DNA from: DASXIW01 sp036497785
GTDB lineage: Bacteria; Pseudomonadota; Alphaproteobacteria; Acetobacterales; Acetobacteraceae
Assembly: GCA_036497785.1 (NCBI GenBank)
Contig: DASXIW010000164.1
Span: forward strand, 1-12,672
Length of the DNA: 12,672 bases
Direction: 5' to 3'
A model generated the notes under the pieces. The model did no database searches. It saw only the letters and a program-made list of their open reading frames with translations, and had not been told where the DNA came from. Shown here in pieces: positions 1-9,419 of this stretch (position 1 is the first letter of the stretch; every line of letters starts with the position of its first letter). Position numbers and translations under genes: made by a program.

Positions 1-19
1 CGCGGAATAGAGCGATGAT

Positions 20-47
20 GGCTGCCCCGTCGTGAGGCGGGGCAGCC
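20..47 (-). terminator. Hairpin downstream of the EAL gene
   Basis: A 10-base-pair inverted repeat (GGCTGCCCCG at 20-29 and CGGGGCAGCC at 38-47) with an 8-base loop lies just past the stop codon of the minus-strand EAL gene. There is no clear T-run after it on the minus strand, so it may be a weak intrinsic terminator or an mRNA 3'-end stabiliser. Confidence 0.45.
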
Positions 48-53
48 ACGCGC

Positions 54-1025
54 CTATTGCGGGTATTGCGTGTTCCAGCTGCGGTGCCAGGCGAGTACGC
101 CCTCCGCCGGTAGTGGGTGGCCGACCAGGAAGCCCTGCGCCAGTTCGACACCGATTTGCTGCATGCGTGACCAGCACGCCTCGTCTTCCACGCCCTCGGC
201 GGTGACCAACAGACTTGCGCCATGGGCCTTGGCGATCGCGTCGGTCAGGAATTTCCGGGCTGCCCGGTTGACCGCGGTGTCGCGCACGACTTCCATGTCC
301 AGCTTGAGCATGCTGAACGGCAGACCCAGTAACGGGCCATGGTCGCGGGTATGCGGCCCCACATCATCGATGGCCAGGCCGTAGCCGAGATCGCGCAACC
401 ATGTCGCCGCGGCGGTGAGCTCGGGCAAGTGGCTGACCGGCTGGCTTTCCGTGAGTTCGATGATGAGTCGCGCGGCGGGGATGCTGGCCTGGAGGCGTGC
501 CGCCTCAAGCCAGCGCAGCGCCTCCGGCAGCAGCAGCACGTCGAGGGAGAAATTGACGGATAAAGTGAGGTCGAGCGAGTCGAGCAGGCCACCGCCCCAG
601 TCGGCGAAGGCCCGGCGGATTACTGCTTCGGTGAGCGGGCGGGCGAGGCCGGCCTGCTCCATCGGCGGCACGAACAGATAGGGCGACAGGATTCCGTGCG
701 CCGGGTGGTGCAGGCGCGCCAGTGCCTCCAGCCCTACCGGGCGGCGGTCGCACATGCGGACGATGGGCTGATAGACGGCGTGAATCTGGGCGCCGGTCAG
801 CGCTGCCTGCAACTCGGATTTGTGCAGCGGCTCGATGTGGAACGATCGGGGCTGTGGGGCCATGGCCGGCCCAGCCGGAGGGAAACGCGGCGTCATGCAG
901 GCTTGCACGCAGCGCATGAGGGCCGTGATCGCCGGTGAGTGGCCGTCGTCACGCCGGACGGTCCTGCACGAGGTCGGCCACCAAAGCCATTCCGTCGCAT
1001 CTCCTGGGAAGTCGATGGAACACAC
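54..1025 (-). CDS. EAL-domain protein, cyclic di-GMP phosphodiesterase type
   Basis: EAL domains hydrolyse or bind the second messenger cyclic di-GMP in the cytoplasm. The domain spans about residues 75-315. The expected catalytic and metal ligands are visible: E100 in LEALAR, N158 in VNFS, E190 in IIELTE, D220-D221 in AIDDVG, K241 in LKLD, E277 in AEGVE and Q297 in AQGF, so activity is plausible. The loop normally reading DFGTGYSS is instead DVGPHTRDHG (from residue 221), which may affect metal binding or dimer control. No GGDEF, sensor or membrane segment is present; the domain is stand-alone. The start is uncertain. The longest frame opens at a GTG at 1025 with no ribosome site; in-frame ATGs lie at 917, 896 and 863, also without one. 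A well-placed AGGAG precedes an ATG at 990 in another frame, which hits a stop after 13 codons (MALVADLVQDRPA), suggesting a frame break. The domain call is firm; the first 55 residues are not. Confidence 0.85.
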   Translation of the reverse strand: MCSIDFPGDATEWLWWPTSCRTVRRDDGHSPAITALMRCVQACMTPRFPPAGPAMAPQPRSFHIEPLHKSELQAALTGAQIHAVYQPIVRMCDRRPVGLEALARLHHPAHGILSPYLFVPPMEQAGLARPLTEAVIRRAFADWGGGLLDSLDLTLSVNFSLDVLLLPEALRWLEAARLQASIPAARLIIELTESQPVSHLPELTAAATWLRDLGYGLAIDDVGPHTRDHGPLLGLPFSMLKLDMEVVRDTAVNRAARKFLTDAIAKAHGASLLVTAEGVEDEACWSRMQQIGVELAQGFLVGHPLPAEGVLAWHRSWNTQYPQ

Positions 1026-1195
1026 CGGGCGGGAAACCGTCCCGGCGACGCTCGGTTTGTTTACTTAATTATCACCGTGTCTCGCAGTCTTCCTAAATAA
1101 TTAAAATATCAACACGGCGCGAGGTGGCTGGCGGCCGCCCAGACGTCGCGGAAATGCCGGTGCCGTTGGCGTTTCGGTAATTTCTGTTAAGGAGA
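1026..1195. promoter_or_regulatory. AT-rich divergent spacer between the EAL gene and the 1223-1618 gene
   Basis: Positions about 1056-1110 are strikingly AT-rich against a GC-rich background and contain TTAATTAT at 1066-1073 or so and a matching ATAATTAA near 1097-1104. On the minus strand GATAAT follows a weak TTAGGA by 17 bases, a poor sigma-70-like match that would start transcription near 1057 and serve the EAL gene. TAAGGAG at 1188-1194 is a ribosome-binding sequence for the plus-strand gene. No RNA gene was recognised here. Confidence 0.35.
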
Positions 1196-1222
1196 TTGGG
1201 TGGCCCAAGCCGGATCAGAACC

Positions 1223-1618
1223 ATGGCCGTCACACGAAATTCAGCGTCCGATTCGCGCCCTGTGGCGGCGCGGCCAGCCGATCAGCCGCCGTCGGAGTTG
1301 CTTGTTGCCGGCGCCTTTGCCGTCGATGCGGCGCATAAGTTGACGGGGGCAGCGGGCGGGCTGCCGGCCTTTCGTGCGACTGATCGCCGGGCCGGCGGCC
1401 GCACGGGGCTTATGGCCGTGCAAGTGCGACCGGATGCACCGGCGCGCGCCAATGCGCTGGCGCGGTTTGCGTCGCAGACCATCGCTGGCGTGCTCACTCC
1501 GCTTGCATGCGGGCCGGCGCAGGTGCTGGCGATGGAAGCCGCCGCCGCCCGGGCCGCAAGGCCGCGCGCGGCAAGGCGGCATTACGAGGAGCAATGGGAC
1601 GTGCCGCCGGTTGAATAA
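1223..1618 (+). CDS. Short hypothetical protein, possible N-terminal remnant of a kinase-like protein
   Basis: The frame encodes 131 residues from an ATG at 1223, or 140 from a TTG at 1196. The middle part, running roughly from SELLVAGAFAVDAAHKL to AGVLTPLACGPAQ, looks like genuine protein: ordered hydrophobic spacing, and the phrase LMAVQVRPDAPARANALA. From memory, not from a search, it resembles the start of larger protein-kinase-like proteins of Acetobacteraceae, which would make this a truncated copy. The tail is Ala/Arg-rich and ends EEQWDVPPVE. The best ribosome site (TAAGGAG, 1188-1194) is spaced for a GTG at 1200, which is in a different frame that stops after 47 codons; this again hints at decay or an indel. 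A two-way terminator immediately follows, supporting transcription of this strand. No function is assigned, and a broken gene is a fair alternative. Confidence 0.45.
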   Translation: MAVTRNSASDSRPVAARPADQPPSELLVAGAFAVDAAHKLTGAAGGLPAFRATDRRAGGRTGLMAVQVRPDAPARANALARFASQTIAGVLTPLACGPAQVLAMEAAAARAARPRAARRHYEEQWDVPPVE

Positions 1619-1648
1619 CCGCGCACGGAGACGTGGGCGCCGACGAAT

Positions 1649-1674
1649 AAAGCCAGGGGCATGCCCTGGCTTTT
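1649..1674. terminator. Two-way terminator between convergent genes
   Basis: AAAGCCAGGG (1649-1658) pairs with CCCTGGCTTT (1664-1673) around a 5-base loop. On the plus strand it runs into TTTT; on the minus strand the A-rich flank reads as TTTATT. It sits between the plus-strand gene ending at 1618 and the end of minus-strand rpoH at 1704, the usual place for a shared intrinsic terminator. Confidence 0.8.
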
Positions 1675-1703
1675 CGTAGTCTGACGCGCCGGCCTTGCGG
1701 CGA

Positions 1704-2594
1704 TCAGGCTGCCGGTTTGGCGGCCCGGCGCTGCTCGGCCACCTGCGAGTGCATCGCCTTTTGCAGCTTCTCGAAAGCGCGCACCTCGATCTGGCGGACG
1801 CGCTCGCGGGAGATGGCATATTGTTGCGACAGATCCTCCAGCGTGGTGGGATTGTCCTTCAGCCGCCGCTCGATAAGGATGTGGCGCTCGCGGTCGTTCA
1901 GGCTTTTCAAGGCGCCCGTCAGCAGGGTCTTGCGGCCCGACATTTCCTCGCGCTCGGCGATCTCGGTTTCCTGGCTGTCGCTCTCATCCACCAGCCAATC
2001 CTGCCACTCACCCTCGCTATCCGCGCGAACCGGCGCGTTCAGGCTGTGATCGGGCGCGGATAGGCGGCGATTCATGCTCACCACATCCTGCTCGGGCACG
2101 TCCAGAACATGGGCGATGCGCGCCACCTGGTCCGGCTTCAGATCGCCGTCATCAATGGCCTGCATCTGGCCCTTGAGCCGGCGCAGGTTGAAGAACAGCT
2201 TCTTCTGGGCGGCCGTGGTGCCCATCTTCACCAGCGACCAGCTGTGCAGGATGTATTCCTGGATCGCCGCGCGAATCCACCACATGGCATAGGTGGCGAG
2301 GCGGAAGCCGCGATCGGGATCGAAGCGCTTGACGGCCTGCATCATGCCGACATTGCCTTCGCTGATCAGTTCACCGACCGGAAGGCCATAGCCCCGATAG
2401 CCCATGGCAATCTTGGCGACGAGGCGCAGATGTGAGGTCACCAGTTTGTGAGCGGCCTCCATGTCCTCGGTGTCACGCCATTTTTTGGATAGTGCGAGCT
2501 CCTCATCCGGGGAAAGCATCGGGAATTTGCGGATTTCCTGGAGGTAACGGGTGAGGTTGCCTTCGGGGGCGACATTAATGACGGCAGCGACCAT
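1704..2594 (-). CDS. rpoH: RNA polymerase heat-shock sigma factor RpoH (sigma-32)
   Basis: RpoH directs RNA polymerase to heat-shock promoters (chaperones, ATP-dependent proteases). The 296-residue length is normal. Region 1.2/2.1 begins near residue 13 (NLTRYLQEIRKFPMLSPDEE). Region 2 (about 50-120) carries HLRLVAKIAMGYRGYGLP, GNVGMMQAVKRFDPDRGFRLATYA and the aromatic MWWIRAAIQEYIL needed for promoter melting. The RpoH-specific box QKKLFFNLR is at 130-138, which separates it from housekeeping sigma factors. Region 4.2 has a helix-turn-helix at about 251-282 (TTLEDLSQQYAISRERVRQ). The ATG at 2594 is preceded by GAGAGGA at a spacing of 7. It lies downstream of rluD on the same strand, with its own promoter in the gap and a leader of about 225 bases, suggesting control beyond read-through from rluD. 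The identification is very safe. Confidence 0.97.
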   Translation of the reverse strand: MVAAVINVAPEGNLTRYLQEIRKFPMLSPDEELALSKKWRDTEDMEAAHKLVTSHLRLVAKIAMGYRGYGLPVGELISEGNVGMMQAVKRFDPDRGFRLATYAMWWIRAAIQEYILHSWSLVKMGTTAAQKKLFFNLRRLKGQMQAIDDGDLKPDQVARIAHVLDVPEQDVVSMNRRLSAPDHSLNAPVRADSEGEWQDWLVDESDSQETEIAEREEMSGRKTLLTGALKSLNDRERHILIERRLKDNPTTLEDLSQQYAISRERVRQIEVRAFEKLQKAMHSQVAEQRRAAKPAA

Positions 2595-2826
2595 GACTTG
2601 ATCCTCTCGTCTGAACGACCATGTTCATGCCCTTGGCGGCGCGGAACGGTTGGTCTGTGTTGCAATGCTCGACCAGTGTCGGGAGTTCCTTGACAGCGGA
2701 AACTCGCGCGCGGGCCTCAGGTTCGGAAAAGGCCGGCTCATCCTGGTCGAAAACCCCGATTTCGGCGGAATTCGGCCATGCCAGGTGGGAAATGCGGGAA
2801 CCTGAAAGCACATCGTCTACCAAGCG

Positions 2827-2855
2827 TTTATACGGGGTAGCCTAGCTGAGGTCAA
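2827..2855 (-). promoter_or_regulatory. Promoter for rpoH
   Basis: On the minus strand TTGACC (2855-2850) and TATAAA (2832-2827) are exactly 17 bases apart, a near-ideal sigma-70 arrangement. The same stretch reads CTTGACC, 12 bases, CCCCGTAT, close to the E. coli sigma-32 pattern CTTGAAA / CCCCATNT, so self-activation by RpoH is possible. Transcription would begin near 2820, leaving about 225 bases of leader before the rpoH ATG. Confidence 0.7.
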
Positions 2856-2879
2856 GATACCGGACTGATGGAGTCTGGA

Positions 2880-3893
2880 TTAACTCGCAGCCATGCCCAG
2901 TGCTGCAAGCATATCGGCGAAATCGGGCGGCGGCGATGTTTCGAAGGACAGGAGCTGCCCGGTGCGGGGGTGGTTGAAGCCCAGCCGCGCCGCGTGCAGT
3001 GCCTGGCGGGGAAAATCAAGCAGCAAGCGGCGCTGCGCCTCTGGCAGGCCGCGCGCGGCCGCTGGGATGCGACGCAGATAGACGGGGTCGCCCACGATCG
3101 GATGACCCTTAGCCGCGAGATGTACGCGGATCTGATGTGTGCGCCCGGTGGCCAGCCGGCATTCCAGCAACGAGACCGCGGCGTCGTGCTGCGCCAGCAG
3201 CCGGTAGCGGGTCAGTGCGTGCTTGCCGCCGCGCGCCACCATGGCCATGCGCTTGCGGTCGCGCGGATCGCGTCCGATGGCGCCCTCGATCTCGCCGGCG
3301 GCGGGGTTGGGCAGGCCCCAGCACAGGGCAAGATAGGTGCGGTCGAGGTGGCGCGCGGCGAAGGCGGCCGACAGGGTGGCCAGCGCCTGCTCGGTTTTCG
3401 CCACGACCATGACGCCGGAGGTGTCCTTGTCGAGCCGGTGCACAATGCCCGGCCGCTTTTCGCCGCCAATGCCGGGCAGGCTGTCGCCGCAATGGGCGAG
3501 CAGCGCGTTGACCAGTGTGCCGTCCTGGTTGCCGGGCGCGGGATGCACGACGAGGCCGGCGGGCTTATCCAGCACCAGAAGATCGGCATCCTCGTACAAT
3601 ATCGGGAACGGGATGGGCTGGGCCTGCGGCGTGGCCGGGATCGGCGCAGGGGGCGCCACCAGATAGCAGGCGCCGGCCTGTACCGCCTCGGCGGGTTGGG
3701 TGACGATGCGGCCATCGCGCCGGACATGCCCTGCCTCGATCAGCGCCTTGACGCGGGAGCGGGAGATCGTGCCCATGGCTTCGGCCAGGAAGCGGTCGAG
3801 GCGTTCGCCGGTGGCCGCCGGCGGCGCGGTGATGGCCAATTCGCCGGACATCAGGGCGGGCAGGGTTGCGGGCATTGCGGTTTCGTCGGACAT
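2880..3893 (-). CDS. rluD: RluA/RluD-family 23S rRNA pseudouridine synthase
   Basis: Enzymes of this family convert uridine to pseudouridine in ribosomal RNA; RluD modifies helix 69 of 23S rRNA. Counted from the upstream TTG at 3902, an S4 RNA-binding domain covers about residues 33-80 (GERLDRFLAEAMGTISRSRVK) and the catalytic domain about 98-325. The signature HRLDKDTSG lies at 155-163 with the catalytic Asp at 158. Further family motifs are LLVLDKPAGLVVHPAPGN, TGRTHQIRVHLAAKGHPIVGD and RQALHAARLGF. The ATG at 3893 is chosen over the TTG at 3902 because it is an ordinary codon; neither has a clear ribosome site, and an ATG at 3851 is also possible. The gene is upstream of rpoH on the same strand and divergent from the small membrane gene at 3935, with only about 41 bases between starts. 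The family is certain; the exact RluD target is inferred from similarity. Confidence 0.93.
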   Translation of the reverse strand: MSDETAMPATLPALMSGELAITAPPAATGERLDRFLAEAMGTISRSRVKALIEAGHVRRDGRIVTQPAEAVQAGACYLVAPPAPIPATPQAQPIPFPILYEDADLLVLDKPAGLVVHPAPGNQDGTLVNALLAHCGDSLPGIGGEKRPGIVHRLDKDTSGVMVVAKTEQALATLSAAFAARHLDRTYLALCWGLPNPAAGEIEGAIGRDPRDRKRMAMVARGGKHALTRYRLLAQHDAAVSLLECRLATGRTHQIRVHLAAKGHPIVGDPVYLRRIPAAARGLPEAQRRLLLDFPRQALHAARLGFNHPRTGQLLSFETSPPPDFADMLAALGMAAS

Positions 3894-3934
3894 GCCACGC
3901 AATAGCGCGGAAATACGGCGGAAGGATATGCGAA

Positions 3935-4213
3935 GTGCGAATGCTGAAGATCGCCGTGGTGGTGATGGGCGTGCTGATCGTGGCCGGGGTTGTGGTGCTG
4001 GTGGTGGCCATTACGCAACGGGTCGGCACGCTGGTGGCGGGCGGCGCCGCGGCGCCGGTGGTGCTGGACGAGCCGGCGGGGACGCATATCGCCGGGGTGT
4101 CGATGCTGCCTGACCGGCTGGCGGTACAACTTCAAGGCGGTGGCCCGGACCGCGTCGTGGTCGTGGATAGTCGGTCAGGCCGCGTGATGGCCCGGGTCGG
4201 CCTGTCACATTAG
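3935..4213 (+). CDS. Small single-pass membrane protein, DUF6476-like
   Basis: This 92-residue protein has one strong N-terminal membrane segment at about residues 3-28 (MLKIAVVVMGVLIVAGVVVLVV) followed by a short domain with alternating hydrophobics. The end reads DRLAVQLQGGGPDRVVVVDSRSGRVMARVGL, which looks like one or two beta-propeller-type strands facing the periplasm. The pattern and the position next to rluD fit the alphaproteobacterial DUF6476 family as I recall it; its function is unknown. GTG at 3935 is preferred because AAGGA (3922-3926) precedes it by 8 bases; ATG at 3941, two codons on, is the alternative. It is transcribed away from rluD, so its promoter must overlap the rluD start. 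Confidence 0.75.
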   Translation: MRMLKIAVVVMGVLIVAGVVVLVVAITQRVGTLVAGGAAAPVVLDEPAGTHIAGVSMLPDRLAVQLQGGGPDRVVVVDSRSGRVMARVGLSH

Positions 4214-4323
4214 CCTGTCGCATGGTCGTCGCTTGACCGCTGGCGGCCCGGGTGACAACACTCAGCCCGAGCATGGGCGAGAGCCCGGGCGCTGTATATA
4301 TACGGACATAGCGGGAGAACACA
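4214..4323 (+). promoter_or_regulatory. Upstream region of the cox operon
   Basis: The 110 bases ahead of coxS contain TATATATA at 4295-4302 preceded by TG, an extended -10-like element, but no good -35 hexamer at the right distance; the nearest, TTGACC at 4233-4238, is far too distant. A short hairpin (GGGC-GAGA-GCCC, 4275-4286) lies just upstream of the TATATATA. GGGAGAA precedes the coxS ATG and is a good ribosome site. A promoter dependent on an activator is an inference. Confidence 0.4.
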
Positions 4324-4824
<501 letters not shown>

Positions 4825-4911
4825 CGGAGACGGCGAAAGAGCGGAGACGAAGGTCGGCACGCAATGACGCGCATCACGCATCCGCGGAAGATGCGCGCGT
4901 AGGGGGGAAAC

Positions 4912-7293
<2,382 letters not shown>

Positions 7294-7308
7294 GCAGGGA
7301 CAGCCAAT

Positions 7309-8103
7309 ATGTACGAATTCGCCTACGAAAAACCCTCCAGCCTCGCGGATGCCGTCAAGATGCTCGGCGCCGATGAGGAGGCAAAGCTTCTGGCCGGGGG
7401 CCAGACTTTCATCCCCGTGCTGAAACAGCGGCTGAACAAGCCCAGCGCCGTCATCGACCTCGCCAAGCTCGGCCTGAGCGGGATCAAGGTCGATGGCAAC
7501 ACGGTCACGATCGGCGCGATGACCACGCATTCCGCGGTCGCGACCTCGCCGGAAGTGAAGCGCGCCTTTCCGGCGCTCGCGGCGCTGGCTTCGATGATCG
7601 GCGATGACCAGGTGCGCCATCGCGGCACCATCGGCGGTAGCCTCGCCAATAACGATCCTTCCGCCTGCTATCCCAGCGCGGTGCTGGCAACCGGCGCGAC
7701 CATCACCACGGATCGCCGCTCCATCCCCGCCGCCGAGTATTTCCAGGGCATGTTCACCACCGCCCTGGAACCCGGTGAAATCATCACCTCTGTCAGCTTT
7801 CCGATCCCGGCCAAGGCCGCCTACGAGAAGTTCCGCAACCCGGCCTCGCGCTATGCCATGGTCGGCGTGTTCGTGGCCAAGACCGCGGGCGGGGTGCGCG
7901 TGGCCGTGACCGGTGCGGGGCAGGGAGGGGTGTTCCGCCACGAGGCGTTCGAAAAGGCGCTGTCCGCGAACTGGTCGCCCGCCGCGCTGGATGGCATCGT
8001 CACGCCGCAGGACGGGCTGAACAGTGATATCCATGCCAGCGCCGAATATCGCGCCCATCTGATCGGCGTGATGGCCAAGCGCGCCGTCGCGGCGGCTGGC
8101 TGA
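7309..8103 (+). CDS. coxM: Molybdenum hydroxylase FAD subunit (CoxM-like)
   Basis: This 264-residue medium subunit binds FAD and passes electrons from the iron-sulphur subunit to an outside acceptor. The two flavin-binding motifs are present: AGGQTFIP from residue 29 and TIGGSLANNDP at 107-117. The C-terminal CO_deh_flav_C-type domain occupies about residues 175-262 (KFRNPASRYAMVGVFVAK onward). It is slightly shorter than many CoxM proteins but complete by these marks. The ATG at 7309 has AGGGAC a few bases upstream, 15 bases after coxL, so the genes are surely cotranscribed. A strong terminator follows. Confidence 0.93.
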   Translation: MYEFAYEKPSSLADAVKMLGADEEAKLLAGGQTFIPVLKQRLNKPSAVIDLAKLGLSGIKVDGNTVTIGAMTTHSAVATSPEVKRAFPALAALASMIGDDQVRHRGTIGGSLANNDPSACYPSAVLATGATITTDRRSIPAAEYFQGMFTTALEPGEIITSVSFPIPAKAAYEKFRNPASRYAMVGVFVAKTAGGVRVAVTGAGQGGVFRHEAFEKALSANWSPAALDGIVTPQDGLNSDIHASAEYRAHLIGVMAKRAVAAAG

Positions 8104-8128
8104 CAGGCCGAGGACAGGACGAGGCATC

Positions 8129-8162
8129 GCGGCCAGGGCTTAGCCCTGGCCGCGTTTTTTTT
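8129..8162 (+). terminator. Strong intrinsic terminator of the cox operon
   Basis: GCGGCCAGGGC (8129-8139) pairs perfectly with GCCCTGGCCGC (8143-8153) around a TTA loop; after one G an 8-T run follows (8155-8162). This is a textbook intrinsic terminator for the plus strand. The last Ts overlap the stop codon of the convergent NIPSNAP gene. Confidence 0.93.
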
Positions 8163-8487
8163 ACTTCACCGAGGAGAACGTCGTCGGCGCCAGAAACTGG
8201 TTGCTGACATTCGCGTTGATCGGGCCATCCTTTTCGCTTTCGTCGCGGGCCTTGTGCCATTCCGGGTCGGCCTGGAATTTCGGCCATTTGGCCTCGCGTT
8301 CGGCCATCGATTCCCAGGCGATCAGATAGGTCAGATCGTTGGCGGATTCGCCCACCAGCGTGGTCCAGAATCCGGCTTGGCGGATGCCGTGTTTCTCCCA
8401 GATGCGCAGCGTGTGGTTCTGAAAACGGGCGAGCAAATTGGGCAGCCGTCCCGGCAATGTGCGATAGACGCGCAATTCATAGATCAT
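8161..8487 (-). CDS. NIPSNAP family protein
   Basis: The 108-residue protein has the NIPSNAP (dimeric alpha/beta ferredoxin-like fold) pattern: MIYELRVYR at the start, the central GFWTTLVGESANDLTYLIAWES, then the basic-aromatic stretch EREAKWPKFQADPEWHKAR. Bacterial members are small cytoplasmic proteins, often beside catabolic genes; their reaction is generally unknown. GAGGA lies 6 bases ahead of the ATG at 8487. It is on the same strand as the racemase-family gene, 128 bases downstream of it; no strong promoter stands out in that gap, so cotranscription is possible. No residue allows a substrate to be named. Confidence 0.85.
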   Translation of the reverse strand: MIYELRVYRTLPGRLPNLLARFQNHTLRIWEKHGIRQAGFWTTLVGESANDLTYLIAWESMAEREAKWPKFQADPEWHKARDESEKDGPINANVSNQFLAPTTFSSVK

Positions 8488-8615
8488 GGTTGTCCTCGGG
8501 CGTTGTGGTCGATGGCAGAGTGGGCACGCGAGATTTAGTCTGCGCTGGAGTCGCGTTCAGGCAAAGCCCGGGGGCAGCGGATATCTGACATGCAACCGGC
8601 CCTCCACGCCGCCGA

Positions 8616-9419
8616 TCAGCCGAGGCAGGTGGCACGGTCGGCTGGCGGCCCGAAATCGCGCGGCCGCAGCCCGGCATGCAGCCAGGTGATCAGCGAGTAG
8701 ATGTCAAAGACCGGCAGGCCAAGGACCTCGCGCAGCGCGTGGGCATAGGGCGGCATGTTGGTGCATTCCAGCACGATCGCCCCCACATCGGGATGCTCGG
8801 CCACCAGCTTGCGCCCGGCCTGCATGATGTCCCGGGCGGCCAGGGTGACATCCATGTCCTGCTTTTCGGCGCGGATGAGCACGCGGAAGAATTCGGCGCC
8901 GTCCTCCGTGCCCACCATGGGCGTATCGAGCGGCACGCCGGCGGCTTCGAGGTGGCGGGGCGTCAGGCTGGATTTGCTGACGGTGATGACGCCGACGCGC
9001 TGGCCCGGCGGCAGTGTTGCCTGCACCCAAGGCACCTGGATCAGCGAACTCGTCGCGACCGGCACGCGCACATGGGCGGCGATCTCGCGCTGGTACACAG
9101 AAAGAAAACCGCAATTCGTGGTGATCGCCTCCGCCCCCTGGGCCACCAGATCGGCGGCTGCTTCGAGGAAGTTGTCGAGAAGGCCGGCCGCGCCCTGCAG
9201 CACCACCCGCTCCGGGTTTGCGCCCCTCACCACCCGGTACAGCACCGGGAACGGCCAGGTCAGCGCATTACCCATGTCGCCGGGAATGCGGGGGAAGCGC
9301 GCCTCCAGCATCAATATGCCCAGTGCCGCGCCGTAGATCGCCTTGCCGCCGCGGGCGATCACTGGCGTGCGGCTTTCCGGGCTTGGGACGGCGTGGCCGA
9401 GGGTCAGGGTGGTTTGCAT
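8616..9419 (-). CDS. Asp/Glu racemase superfamily protein
   Basis: Members of this superfamily (Asp/Glu racemase, hydantoin racemase, maleate isomerase, arylmalonate decarboxylase) use two active-site cysteines for cofactor-free proton transfer. Both are present in this 267-residue protein: C103 in ITTNCGFLS and C219 in VLECTNMPPY, so a two-base racemase or isomerase is plausible rather than a one-Cys decarboxylase. It also has the Ser/Thr-rich VATSSLIQVPW and the glycine-rich VGVITVS strand-turn of the second half. GAGGAG lies 5 bases ahead of the ATG at 9419. It is divergent from the RraA-like gene at 9500 with an 80-base shared upstream region. The substrate is unknown; a dicarboxylic acid or amino acid is likely from the family. 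Confidence 0.88.
   Translation of the reverse strand: MQTTLTLGHAVPSPESRTPVIARGGKAIYGAALGILMLEARFPRIPGDMGNALTWPFPVLYRVVRGANPERVVLQGAAGLLDNFLEAAADLVAQGAEAITTNCGFLSVYQREIAAHVRVPVATSSLIQVPWVQATLPPGQRVGVITVSKSSLTPRHLEAAGVPLDTPMVGTEDGAEFFRVLIRAEKQDMDVTLAARDIMQAGRKLVAEHPDVGAIVLECTNMPPYAHALREVLGLPVFDIYSLITWLHAGLRPRDFGPPADRATCLG

Noticed and set aside
1241..1819. 192-codon minus-strand frame overlapping the end of rpoH
   Set aside because: Overlaps the RpoH C-terminus in another frame and crosses the two-way terminator; composition is Arg-rich with no recognisable pattern.
2868..3905. 345-codon plus-strand frame opposite rluD
   Set aside because: Shadow of rluD, which has the HRLDKDTSG motif and S4 domain; the plus-strand translation is low-complexity Gly/Arg/Gln-rich.
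8488..8615. Gap between the racemase-family gene and the NIPSNAP gene searched for an RNA or promoter
   Set aside because: Only a weak TTGCCT and a TAAAT-like element at poor spacing were seen; nothing strong enough to list.
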